From assembly GCA_023078555.1 (NCBI GenBank), contig CM041201.1, forward strand, positions 4,719,713 to 4,783,712: a stretch of 64,000 bases of DNA, read 5' to 3'. Positions 33,166-45,300 of the stretch are shown here, in pieces. Source of the stretch: Ulva prolifera (lineage: Eukaryota; Chlorophyta; Ulvophyceae; Ulvales; Ulvaceae). A program made the translations under genes and the position numbers. Position 1 is the stretch's first letter. The number at the start of each line of letters is the position of its first letter. The notes beneath the pieces are model-generated. The model did no database searches and was not told where the DNA came from. It was given only the letters and a program-made list of their open reading frames with translations.

Positions 33166-36100
33166 ATGCTGACCTGGCTCAGAAAGCTGTGGCCGTTTCC
33201 CTGGCCATGGAAGCCAGAGGATGTCCCGGAACCAGCGCACCCCATCCTGTTGATTCCGGGCATCTGTGGCACACAACTAGCTGTTCGCAGCAAGGCAGAT
33301 GAATCGAAGGACGTGGTCAGCCGGGTCTGGGTCTGCATCGAGCATGCGGTATGCTTCTTCAGCTGCGCAAATGCGTGTTGATGTATGCATGGAAGCAATT
33401 TGGTTGCCGCTGCGGTGCGACGACACCTCGACACAAGCCCTGCATGTATGGTCAGATGTCTTGATCTACTAGTATCGAGATATCTGGGCGAGGTGATCGT
33501 GCTGGCGCTGTACCAATTGGACATACCCTTGCTTGCACAGTCCATTCCCGTGCATGCTGCACCCAGCGAACTCGTGCCTGTGTCATAATCAAGTGCATGC
33601 TTGCAACATTCCACAGATTGTTCTGTCGATCCTCCCATTCTTGCCAATCGCGGCAGCCATCCAGCAGCAACTAGCTGCCACCACACATGTGCAAAGCAAT
33701 TCAGCAGTAAGTGCCATGCGTGATCCTGCAGGACAAGGAGTACCGGCAGCTGTGGGGACGTGTCAACAAAGACACCGGCAATCTAGACCTGCTAGATTCC
33801 ACTCAGGAGGTCTGCATCCCGCAGAAGGATGCGACCAAGGATCCAGTGGAGGATGATGGCGGGCTGTTCCCGGTGGACATCCTGGACCCCTCACTGTACG
33901 TGCCTCTACATGTCGTGTACTACTTCCACAACCTCATCTGGTTCCTGAAGAAGCACCGGTACGAGGCGGCCAAGACGCTCTTCGGCTTTGGCTACGACTT
34001 CCGGCAGAGCAACATGAGCCACATGGACGCGCTCGTTGCCAGGCTAGAGGCTGCCTCTGCAGCCAAGGGAGGAGTCAAGTGCGCCCTCCCCCTCATACGT
34101 TCTCACACCTCAGATGCGCTCATGCTGTGTACCTCCGCCGCCCTCCAAACAAAGAATGTGGGCACGGCGAATATATGCAGCTAGGCGTACGGCTGACTGT
34201 GGTCTCGCTTGAGCTCCACATGCTCACCGGCGCCACAGCCACCGCTGCATCGAATGCACACATCATGGCTCAACTTTCGTGCAGCCCCAATTGCAAGAAC
34301 ATGTGGCAGCCATGACATGCAAGTTGAGCACCTCGCAATGATCATGACTGGCAGCATCTCCTGCACGCATCGCTCAGTCTGACAGCTCCAGCGACGCAGG
34401 CTGGGCAGCCACCGTCGCACTGGCACACACACACAACAGTGCAGCGGTCGCCGACTGCGCGGCGCGTGTGCAGGGTGGACGTCATCACGCACTCGATGGG
34501 CGGCCTCGTGATGCGCAGCCTGCTCGCCCTGCGACCCGCGGACTACTCGCGGCTCGTGCGCAAGTGGATCGCCATCGCGTCGCCCTTCGGGGGCGCCCCC
34601 GGCTTTGGCCTCGACGCCCTCATGACCGGCGTCGAGTTCTGCCAGGTCCTGCCCGCCCCCAGGCCCACACTGCATGCGTGTACAAGCCGGGCCACCTGGC
34701 CCACACAGCTGCAGCCAACCGCTCGCATTGCACGTGAGAAACGGCGTGCTCTCCGGAGCGGGAATCCGGAGGTGTATGATGGTGACCGTGTGTGCACGTA
34801 GCTCTGGCGGTTGTGGCTCGGGTGGTATGGTAAGCAGGTGGTCGGCCTTCAGACCCGATGGCATCGGATGATCGAATTGATGGGTTTCATCATGGGATGA
34901 CAGCTGCGCAGGAACAGTGTGTCGATGCGGTGTGCGGCGTGCAGGGCTGGGAGCAGTACTTTTTCGTGAACCGCCGCACGATGCACGCGATGTGCTGCCA
35001 GGCACCCGCCGTGTTTGAGCTGCTGCCGGACCCGACCCACACGGACGTGTGGCCCCTCGACCGGCACCCGCCGCGGTGCTACGTGTTCCGGCGCGACCGC
35101 ACGGACGCCGGCGCGGCGGAGAACGGCGAGGACGTGGAGACGGAGGGCGCGGACATCGGCGGGGAGGCAGTGCACGTGCAGCTCAAGGACAGCCTGTCGG
35201 AGCACGGCCGCGTCGTGCGCAAGGACTCGTACGAGCTCGCGGACTTCCGGCAGGTCCTGCAGGGCGCGCTGTCCGACTTTGAGGTGCGCCCCCGCGCTAC
35301 CGGCTCCCGCTGCAGCCTGTGCTTGGGGGGGTTTCTGCGCTATGCAGGCGGGCACTGCTGGTATGCAGAGGCGCCAGTCGTGGCGCCCATAAGTTTGGGC
35401 CGTCAGTCACATCTCTGCCAGCATTCGATCAGGGGTGGCAGTCCATCACCTGGGAGCGCTTGAGCGGGAATGAGTATGGTCTGTGGGGGGGGGGGGGGGG
35501 GGGGGGGGGGTGAGCTCCTGTGAGCTCCAACGCTGCTCTGGTGGCCCGCGGTCAAGCGCATGCATGTGTGCAGGTGGAGACGTACGGCGGCGAGCAGGTG
35601 AAGCTGCCGATGAACCCGCAGTGCTGGGAGATCGCGGACACCGCGCTGGCCGCCTGGCGCACCACCGCGCTGCCGCAGGGCTGCCAGTTCTTCAACATCT
35701 TCGGCACCGGCTTTGACACGGCTTACGACGTCACCTACGGCAGCCCCGACATGCCCCTCGACGACCTCTCCGAGATCTCGTCCGCTGACCCCCCGCCGCG
35801 CCGCTTCTCGTGGATCGATGGCGACTGCACGGTGCCCATCTGCTGCGCCGTCGCTGGTGCGCCCCTTCGCCCCCCTCCTGGCCTGCCGCCGCTGCTGCCT
35901 CACCTGAAATAGTTGCGCACGCGGGTGTAGCCGTGTTCCCGCGGAGTCGGTGTGGTTGCTGCAGTTGTCCACGTCACGTGGTGTGCTGTCCCATGCCTCG
36001 GCTGCGAGGGGTGGGTGCTGGGGGCACGTTGCCCAGTGGCTGGGTGGGGTGTAGCGTTGGCACGTGCGCTCCATGTGCTGCTGTGGAGCAGGCGGGGCCA

Positions 36101-36804
36101 CTGGGGCGTGCACCGCCGTTCTCGACGTCTCCGGGCGCCTCTGTGCGGCAGCTCTTCCGGCCAGAACCCCCAGCAGGATCACTCCAGGCGGCACGGCGCT
36201 GTTTGCGTTCCGCCCAACGTATTAGTGAGCATCCGGACGCAGCAGGCTGCGTTTTTGTGGACAGGCAGGCTGGTGTGTGTGCAACAGGGGGCGTGTGATT
36301 GCAGATGGGTTGGACGCAGTGGAGCGCAAGGGCTTCTTCGCGACCCACCGCGGCCTCCTGGAGGTGCCCCGCGTCTGGGAGACCATCCTCGAGTACATTG
36401 ACGTCCCCTTGGACGGCTCCACCGCGCAGAGCAGCGCCCAGGCCTTCCCAGAGTCCCATGCCGTCAGCGCCGGCGACGGCAGCGGTCGCCCCGCGAGCGT
36501 GGCGGAGACCGGGCTCAAGGCGGCGCGCCTGCGCAAGCACATGGCAGTGCGGCGGGAGGGGCATGAGCGCAGCAAGCCGCTACGGGAGGCGTGGGAGGGG
36601 ATGGCGCGGCCGCGGCCGGGTGCCGGCGGCGCCGGGCTGGACTCGCGCAAGAGCGTGGAGGGCGGCTGGGTGATGGTCCACGGCAAGGAGGTGCCTAGCG
36701 GCCTGGCGGCGGCCGACGGTGGCGGGAGCATGAGCACGGAGAGCGGCGAGGTGATGGTCAACCCGATCCACGAGCGCAACATAAGCGGCTCGGGGCTGCA
36801 TTGA
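33166..36804 (+). CDS. LCAT4-like phospholipase/acyltransferase
   Basis: An alpha/beta-hydrolase of the lecithin:cholesterol acyltransferase family, closest in layout to Arabidopsis LCAT4, a cytosolic phospholipase. Six exons join in phase to 607 residues: 33166-33348, 33732-34078, 34474-34645, 34945-35283, 35574-35856 and 36305-36804. The start MLTWLRKLWPFPWPWK precedes HPILLIPGICGTQL (oxyanion region). KTLFGFGYDFRQSN is diagnostic. The nucleophile Ser is in VDVITHSMGGLVMRSLLALR, then WIAIASPFGGAPG. The acid is in WIDGDCTVP, where relatives have DGDGTVP, and the His in THRGLLEVPR. No signal peptide or membrane helix is evident. The last exon extends about 130 residues past the catalytic His with a polar, Gly/Ser/Glu-rich tail. 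An intron holds a 26-base G run. Confidence 0.93.
35485..35510 (+). repeat. 26-base G tract in LCAT4 intron
   Basis: The longest homopolymer in the window. It lies in the intron 35284-35573 and reads as G in the pre-mRNA, so a G-quadruplex in RNA is possible. Confidence 0.85.
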
Positions 36805-38084
36805 CAGTCGTGCGTGGAGCGCTGATGAGGAGAGGTGTCATGCTGAAGTGTTGGTGAAGAACACCACGGCCTGGGGGATCGCACGGGAGCCAGGATACGC
36901 TTCATCGCCTAAACTGCATTGAATTCGTGGTAGAAACGGGCCTATCTGCGCCTGCTGGTGTTGATGGGTGCCAGATGTAGGAGGTATAGCCCAGTGTTCG
37001 CACAGATGTTCTGGTAGTTGAGCTTTTAGCGGGTGGAGCGGGTACAATCTAGAGCATCAGGATACACAAGCCCAGAACGATGTAAGAAGGGCGAGGTGCA
37101 GTGTGTTGTTGCTGGAGTGTGGCTTCTGCGTGAAAGGTATGCTCACGAGGGGCAGCACGGTGCACTGCAGGATCGGGGAGTGCAATGTCTATGAGACGCG
37201 ATGTCCCAGTCCACCGTTGACTCCGTGCGCCCGCTGCCGCACGTTGCTGATGAATGAAGGTACCTGTTGCCAACTGGTTGTGGCAAAAGGTGGTGGTCCA
37301 GGTGCCCCCCAGCATGTATCATATGGATCTTACAAAGCACCGCAGTGCTCAGTGGCGAAACTTGCTCCGTGACACCATCAGGTCACTCAGAACGTCGACA
37401 GTGGCCTGCGTGTGTGCTTGTTGGCTGTCGTGCACTTGCCAGCGCGTGTCTACAGGAGCGTCTACCTGCGACTCTGTGAACAGCAATGTCAAAACGCCTA
37501 CTCTGACACAGACAGATGTGCGACCGGCAATGCTGCAGGACACATCGCACTGACAGCTCCCTGCCCAATGATATGGCGGTTTAAGCCGGTAAAACTGATC
37601 ATTGGTTGCATTCCATCGCATGGAGCTGTGACCGACATCCGTCCAGGCGCTCCGGGCAGCGGGCAGTGCCCATGGCTCTTTGACGCCCATGCCATAGTTC
37701 TATAAGTGTTTGCGCCGTAGCTCTTGACCATGGTCATGCTTCAGCCAGTCGCAGTTGCACTGCGCACAGACAGGGGAAGGAGGAATATTATGGTTCACAC
37801 GTACGTCCAAATCAATCTGTGTGCAACTTTTACACCTTACATCGCGATGGGTGGGGACCTTGGCGTACGACTTTCCTTGTGCTGCAGGCGTAATATTCCC
37901 TCAGATGATGTCGGTCGATGCACAGCGCAGCTAATGACCCAGCTAGCACGCTGTGTCCCATCATCCACGGCTGGGCCAGATCTAATGTACGTATTGTTTT
38001 GCCATGTATCGGCCGTTTGTGTTCAAACTTGCACGGTAGCCTTTTCCTCGTCAGTGCAGGCCTTACACGGCCTGTGCCTTGCAG
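36805..38084. other. Region between LCAT4-like gene and TCUP candidate; holds unplaced TCUP N-terminus
   Basis: The TCUP candidate's first secure exon enters in phase 1, so its start exon must lie here. A frame from ATG about 37730 (MLQPVAVALRTDRGRR) is a possible first exon, not proved. From 36840 to 37700 I see nothing coding. Confidence 0.45.
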
Positions 38085-41000
38085 ATTGGGCGTGCAGTCG
38101 GCATGCCTCAGTCAAGGAGTTTTCGAGGCAACAGGGCGGCGATATGTCCTGACATGGCGGATGCTGAATGAGGTCATGATCATCTGCATTGTGCCAAATG
38201 GCACAAATGTGCTCACCGCCCATCGCGTGAGCCGTGCCATTGCACAGCTCCTTCTACTGTACTGCAAGTCAACAACAGCAGTCACCATGGACAGGGTCTT
38301 CAAGAAATACGTCCAGGTACTTCAGATTCCCACGCTTGTGCATGTGTTCACATCATCCTTCATGCATGGCGTTAGGTTGGCCCACGACTTCACATCCAAC
38401 AGCAAGGCGATATGTAGCCCTGAAGCACAACACCATCGTTCAATGGCTACATCGAGCTCGTAATCTGTAGTATCGAGTGGGCTGTGTTAGCATCTAATGT
38501 GTGGATCAATCCCAGCCGTCAGCGGCCATGCGTGTGGGAAAAAAACATAGAAGCCAGGTTGCGGCAGAGCCCAGTTCCTGTTCCAGGCCGTCCACCGCAT
38601 CCTGAGTCACAGCACTTCACGCTGGCCTGCAGGTCCATGCAGCGGTGGGGGCGCTCCTCCGCGACAACGGCCAGGACCACCAGCGCGCATTCCTCGACGG
38701 CGAGACCATCATCGGTGCGCTCAAGCCTGACGCGCAAGCCCAGCCCAAGGCCAAGACGATCCTCGGCCTCGCAAACAAAGACAAACAGCACGCCGCCACC
38801 CGCGCCGGCGACCGCGCCCTCCAGGAGGCCCTGGACAGCGCAGCCCAGACCTCGGCCCCCCCGGCCACCCCCGCGCAGCGCTCTGCCGCAGCCGCGACCA
38901 TCAAGCTGCCGGCGCCGCTCGCGGACGATGCCTCACGCGCAGCAGGCGCACGCAGCGCACGTGTGCGCACGACGGTCGATGGCTTCACCCGGCCCGAGCT
39001 CGCGCGTGCGGCGGCGGCGGCGGCCGCGGCCGGAGTGACACCCTCCGCGGGGGGTGCTCTGGAGGGCCTGGACGACGTCGTCGCGCTGCCTGGCTTCCAG
39101 ATGCCGCAGGATATCTTTCCGAACCGCCTAGCAGACCCTGACGGCAAACTGCGGCCTGACGAGCGTGGCGAGCGTGCGCTCCCCTCCCTCATGCATCTCC
39201 TGCAAGATGTCCATGCATCCAGCAGCTTGGCAAAAAGATCTGCAGCATCGATCACCGCGGTGTCTGTCCATCTTGGCTCGGGTACAAGTGTGGCCGTCAC
39301 ATGCGCTCCTCTGCACAGCTCTGTGGCTGTTGCATGCATAGAGTCGAAGCAGGACAGTGCGCCGTCGCTGTGCAGTGGTGGAGCAGACAGACGAGGAGGA
39401 GGAGGAGGAGCCAGAGGTGGAGGAGGAAGAGGAGGAGGAGGTGGAGGCGGAGGTCGCAAAGCCGCTGCCGGGCCTCGGGGACCCGTCGGACCTGATGCTT
39501 GTAGAGAAGTGGCACGGGCTGTTTGTCGGGCCGCGCATGGAGGCCGCCGCGACGTCTGGCCACGTCGTGTGCACGCGCTCGGAGCTCGCCTGCTACGTCA
39601 AGGTCGCGGTGCCCCCCGGCTGCCCCGAGGTGCTCCGCGGCCTCCTGTGCACTGCATCGCTGATGCAGCCACGTCAGGGCGGCGGCGCCGCAGCATGGGC
39701 CGGTTCGACAGCATGGGCGGGCTAGTGTCTGGGGCACTCTGCTGTGCATGTCTGTGGCTGGAGTAGCCGACCTCGCGGGAGAGGGGCTGAATGGGGTGTC
39801 TCCAGGGGGGGGGGGGTGGCAATCTGCCTCGCTGCGTGGATTGGCAGGCCATGGCCTGATCTGGGCACCGTCGAGCCTGCTTCTGAAAAGGCTGATCGGC
39901 CGTTGCAGTCGTGCTCAATAGACTTGGCGGGCGTGGGCCGGGGACCATTGACACGTCCTTCAGCATTGTCATCCACGAGCCTGCTCAGTTACCACGCAGT
40001 GCCAGATGGTGCAGGGTCACTCTGAACTTTGTGGTCTGCCACTCCCGCCGCATGCAGAGGTCCTCACTTTGCGGGTCTATGTCTGCTCAATGCAAGCTGC
40101 CACCTGTGCTGCACAATGCAAGCTGACGCGCAGGTAGTGCGCGCCGTGGAGCGAGGGCGAGCCCACGCCGAGAGCTTCCAGCCGGAGGAGGAAGCCATAC
40201 TGCGCGGCGAGGACGATGCAGCTGACACCGAGTCGGAGTACTCCGCCGACCTCCCGGACACGCAGCCGGCGCTGCGGCTCGCGATGCGCGCACGCACCGG
40301 CCGCGTCGCCAGCGCCGCCGCCCTCGACGAGGCCACCGGCAAGGCCCCCACCCGCGGCGTCCTCGAGTACGAGCTGCCGGCGGCCGCGCTGCCGCCGCCG
40401 TTCCTGGGGTGTCTACAGGTGCACGAGGTGCCGCTAGCGACATCGTCGAACATCGGGCTGCCGCAGTGGGACGTGCATGTGCGCGCGCGGCTACAGGCGT
40501 CGCAGGGGCTGCCCTGCGGCACGATTCACGGCACGCTGGTTCTACGGCTGCCGGATTCTGCGCCGGCACTGGCTGCGTGCTCTGTGAAGGCTAGCTACGT
40601 CAAGCACAAGAACCTGGTGCGGCGCCCAGGGGCACCCCGCTCGCGTTGTGTGGCTTGAAGTGCCATGTGCCGCCAGCTTGTTTCGACTGTTTGACAGAAG
40701 TTTTCACCTTGGGAGGTGCCGCCTGCAAGTCAGCTGTATGTGTAGTGCTGGCAGGTGGCCATGGTCACCTGCATTGAATAGTGTCATTTTCAGTTGCCCA
40801 TTTTCTGTTGCCCACCTGAATGCTCGCTGGGGTTGTTCATGAGTCATGGCACGTGACTCAGCCTCATGACCAATGTGCAAACACGTTTTGCATCTAGCGC
40901 TGGAGGGTTGATTAAGGCCATGACTGTGTGCATTCTGCACACAGCCAGCGCCGCGCCAACCAAAACAGCCAGGCAATGCACAGCAGAGTCAGCTATTGGC

Positions 41001-41571
41001 ACAGGAAGTCATCTGCGCCGCCTCAGGCCCATCCCGGCACTCGCCATCAATCAACGCCTACCCAATGCCTTCATCACAGCGGAAAGTCAGTACTGCAGCA
41101 ATGGTGCAGGTGTCGGTCGTCGTGCCGCCGCTGGCTTCCGGCGACTCGTTTGACGTGAGGCTGAAGCTCAGCGGCAGCTCCAGCGTGTCAGGCCCCGGTG
41201 GAGAGTTCATCGAGGCCAGGGTACACCTGTTCTCCGAGCCCATGGGTGGCACCCTCACCGGCGCACAGGTGATGAGCGGGAACTCCATGAGCGAGCTGGA
41301 GACAAATAAGGGCCACTACGTCGCCGACATGCTGCTCAAGCCCATCGTGCAGCAGTTCAAGCTGCCACCTAAGGCTGACACGCCGGCATCGGACGCTGAA
41401 GCAAGCGCAGAGGCTGATGAGTCCGGTGCTGTTGGGGCGGAGGCAGGGGCCGCGCTTGATGCCCCAGCGCCCCAGAACGGGGCGGATGTGATGGGGCCCA
41501 ATGGAGCGGTGGACGCGGCAGGCACACCACAGCCGGACGCCACGGACAATGCCGACCTGCTGCAGCTGTGA
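38085..41571 (+). CDS. Muniscin-like protein, candidate TCUP/TML subunit of the TSET/TPLATE complex
   Basis: TSET/TPLATE is an adaptor complex of clathrin endocytosis in plants and some protists; TCUP (TML in Arabidopsis) is its mu-like subunit. Secure exons, all in phase: 38085-38316, 38633-39173, 39376-39629, 40134-40616 and 41110-41571. The first looks like the longin-type N-terminal part: GRRYVLTWRMLNEVMIICIV, then AHRVSRAIAQLLLLYC, as in TML. A linker rich in Ala and Glu follows. The C-terminal part reads like the TML mu-homology domain: VLEYELPAAALPPPFL, and near the end ARVHLFSEPMGGTLTGAQVM before SELETNKGHYVADM, matching the TLSG and final strand of TML. A tail of about 75 residues rich in Ala, Asp and Pro is extra. 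The match is weak residue by residue but consistent in order. The N-terminal exon is missing. Confidence 0.55.
39805..39816 (+). repeat. 12-base G tract in TCUP intron
   Basis: A run of 12 G in the intron 39630-40133. One of the series of long G/C tracts found in the window's introns. Confidence 0.8.
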
Positions 41572-42385
41572 AATGACGTCATACAGCTGCACATAGATAG
41601 CGCTACACTGCGATTGTGTAAAATCGGAATATCTGCTGCTGGATAGGAGAACCAGGGCCTGCCTGCTCACACACTGGCAACAGCCTCACAGGCACCAAGG
41701 TGCACAATCCTGGGGTCTATATTACACAAGCCTGCCGACCATCGTCACAATTACAACACTCGGAAACAGCGCCAGTCGGAAAGGCATGCACCTCAAACAA
41801 GCTCACGATATCCACAAAAATTTAAGGTCAAGGCAGCCGTGTTGCACAGCGGGCCGCCCTATACTTCCGCACGCCGTCCCTGATCCTCTTCTACAAGTTC
41901 ACTTCGTGCACCTTATCGTAATGAGGGATTCAGGGCGGAACTCGGAGCAAAAACCTGCTGGGCTCACCGCCGTGCTCATCTATCAATGATACTGCACAAC
42001 TTCATGAGAAGCCAGGGTGCCGTGATCAGCATCCCTTCCCAGGCAACTAAACCGCCTCCTACTTGTACATACCGCATACAGCCCCACTCTCCAGTCCAGC
42101 CTGCAGGCTGTCGCCGCAGAGTATCTTATTCAGCATACTGGCAAAGGACCTGGAAGGGCCATGCCAGGCCGTCGCTGCGCCGTGTTCGCCTCACTGCTGG
42201 GCTGTGCGCAAACCAAGGCGGCTTTTTCAGCCACCTCGATGCAGCAGCCCGTAGCCTCAGCAGCTGAGCTCACCCATCGGCAAACGTCTATCAGCCATGT
42301 CCCCGCGGAGCTGCAGCCGGCTCAGTCCCACACCGGCCCAGCGCGCGCCCCGTTACCCGTGCAACGAACCGTCGCCCGGCAGACC
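41572..42385. other. Convergent intergenic region, TCUP candidate / kinase-like gene
   Basis: About 810 bp between two stop codons. It holds a TGTAA at 41617-41621 and otherwise nothing recognisable. Confidence 0.55.
41617..41621 (+). terminator. TGTAA poly(A) signal of the TCUP candidate
   Basis: TGTAA 46 nt past the stop at 41571, followed by an AT-rich stretch. Confidence 0.5.
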
Positions 42386-45300
42386 TCACATGCTGTGTGC
42401 CCCGAAGAAGAAGGGGTGCTGCAGGGCCTCCTGCGCGGTCGGCCGTGCCGTGGGCTCCTCCCACAGCAGGTCCCGCAGCAGGTACGCGATCGGCGTCGCC
42501 GCCAGCCGCCGCAGCCGCCTCTGCATCCGCTCGTCCGCGCCCGTCCCTGGACCCCGCATCTGCTCCACAAGGTACAGCGGCCCAGCCTCCCGAACGCCCA
42601 AATCCGACATCACGTCATCCATGCTGGGCCCCTCCGGCCCCAGCTGCTCGCTGCTGCGGCCGCCCCGCGGTTTACGCAGGGACGCGCGCGCCATGACACC
42701 CGCCCACCCGCGCGCCACCGGCCCGGCGTCCGCCCCGGCATTCTGCGGCGTCTCTGAGCCGATGCTGCAGGACCCGAGGCTGCGCAACCGGCCCTCGCCA
42801 ACCGCCTGGGACGGCAGCCGCGGCAGCGCCCCCACCCAGGCACCTGAACCCGGCACCGTGCCCTCCGCCACCCCGCCCTGCTGCAGCGCGGCACTGCAGT
42901 GCATGCTCGCATGCGCCCAGATGTCCGGGCACTCGAGGATGCGTGCGGCCGTGGACTGCGGCGGCAGGCCGTCGTCCGACTGCGCGACTTGCGACCTGCC
43001 GTAGACCATGGCTGGCAGGCTCGCGGGGCCGCGGGCGATGCGGGCTGCGGGCGACACCGCCGCGGGCGAGAGCATGCTTGCAGACTCGAGAGACCCTGGC
43101 GACATCGTCGCGGAATATGGCGCGGAGCTGCGCGCGGGTGACACCACCGAGCCCACACGCCCCGCGGACATGGTCGTACGCGGTGTGAGATCCTCCGCCA
43201 GACTCTGTATACCGTCCCGTCTCCACATCAGCATTGTGCACAGTACAAACCCAGAGTCTGCATGCAACGGCAATACACATGTGGGGGGTGACACGCTCAC
43301 CTTTCGGCGGTGGAGGTGTCGGCCTGTGGCCATGTAAAACAGGATGCAGCCGATGGCGTAGACGTCGGCTTTATCTGACACAACTGGAGGCACACAGAGG
43401 AGCTCCGGGGCGCTGCAGGTGCGCCGCGCGGCGGCCGCGGCCGCCTGCGCGTTCTGCACCTCGGCGGCTGTGCTGCCGCGGGGCGCGGGCGCGGGCGCAG
43501 CGGCGGTGGCAAACACAGGGAAGGCGCCGCAGCCGATGTCCACAAGGCGCAGCTGCGTGCCAGCGGTGGCCTTGAAGAAGACGCTGTGCGGGCTGAGGTC
43601 GCCGTGGACGATGCCGCTGGAGTGCAGGTGTGCAGCGCCTTGCAGCAGCTGCACACACATTCGCCGATGTCGGCTTGGGGTCCTGAGGTAGCCATGCAAC
43701 ACGACAGCCCCGGCAACAATGTAGCAGCTGCTGAGGAATAACGTGGCCCCCGAACGAAAGAAAACCAAGGCGGGGAAAGCTGAAGTAATGATAGGGAAAG
43801 CGCACCTGGCGCGCAATGCACTTGAGGTCCCACGCCGAGAACGGCCGCGTGCCGCCGCCGGCGATTCGGCGCAGGCGCGCCGGCGCACTCTCCTCCAGCG
43901 ACTCGATTGCAACGAGCGAGCCGTGGCCGAGCAGCGCGGGCATCGAGAGCACGCGCGCAAATGCGGCCGCCCCCGTCGGCGCGGCCACCGCAGTGCGCAG
44001 CCACTGCAACCGGCCGAGCTCGATGAGTGCCGCGGCGGCGGGGGCGCCCGGCGCGGGCAGCCGCACGGAGCACGGCACCGACCCCGCCTCGAGGTCGTTC
44101 GCCGCAAAGACCTGTGCAAACGGCGTTGCGCCGACGAAGCGGCGGATGAGGAAGCGGCCCGCGATGGTGGTGCCGGCCGCAGGCGTCGTGAACGGCGCCG
44201 CAACCGGGATCGACAGCCGGCCCTCCGGCGCCGGAGACGCCGGCCCGCACTGCGGCAGGCGCGGCACACCGCGTGGCGTCACACTCGGCACCGGGCTTAG
44301 GGAGAAGTCGAGCTCGATGCTGCCGTCCTGCGCCGTCGAGGTCACCGCGTCTAGTGCGGCACCCTCCGCTTCCGCATCTGCATCGACTGCGGCCACGGAC
44401 GGCAGCTGCAGCGTCGGGCTGCCGCTCGGCGGGCTCGGCGGGGGGTACTGGAGGAGCGCCCGGGCCGGGAGGGAACGGGGCGAGGGCAGGGCCATGCCGA
44501 GCACACGCCTGTGCTGGACGGAGCGCGGCGGCGAGAACACGGGGTTGACGACGTGAGTCATCGTCTCGGCGGTGGCAGTGAAGTGGCGGCGCATGGTGGA
44601 GGACGGCAGGGGCAGGGAGGAGGGGGTCGAGAGCTCCCGAGAGAAACTGTGCGCGGGGCGTGGGGGCGACGCGGAGTTTGTCGACGCGAGGTGAGAGAGC
44701 TGGAGTACAGGCGGGGAGGTTGCTGAGGGCAAGGGGTTTGTCGCCTCCGGCGACAAGGACGCCGGCAGCAAGCGTGGAGTCTCACCAGGCGGGGGGGGCA
44801 TTGTGGCCATTGGGGTCATGTAGTGTGGAGAGGGGCTGGACGGGATGGGAGGCGTGTGCTCCGAGGCGGTCGCTACGCAGGCATCGGCATCGTGGCTATG
44901 CACGGACGAACTGAAGGAGTATACTGAGTGTGCTGGTGGGGCAGCAGCTACGGCGGGGGATGTGTGGGCTCTGTGGAGTGGGGACAAGGCCGGTGGCAGG
45001 CGCGTAGCTGCGGACGTCACAGGAGTGGGGGAGGTGTGAAGGGTAGCAGATGCCGTTGGGGTTAGCAGCTCAGTGCGAGAGGAGACGGAGGTTGCTTCAT
45101 GTTGCCCCGAGGTGACTGACGGGGTCGAGTTGTCAACAGACCGGTCCACAGAGGGCGGAAGGGACGTGCCCCTATGCCGAAGGTGTGTAGGCGTGGCGTC
45201 CTGGGGTGCATTGCCATAAGACAGCAGCCACGATGGAGAGGAACTGGAGGAGGATGCGCGATTGGGGCCTGCATTGCTGGACTGGCCGGACAAGGACTGC

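Noticed and set aside
34181-35005. Minus-strand open frame across the LCAT4-like gene
   Set aside because: Antisense to exons carrying the catalytic Ser and neighbouring motifs.
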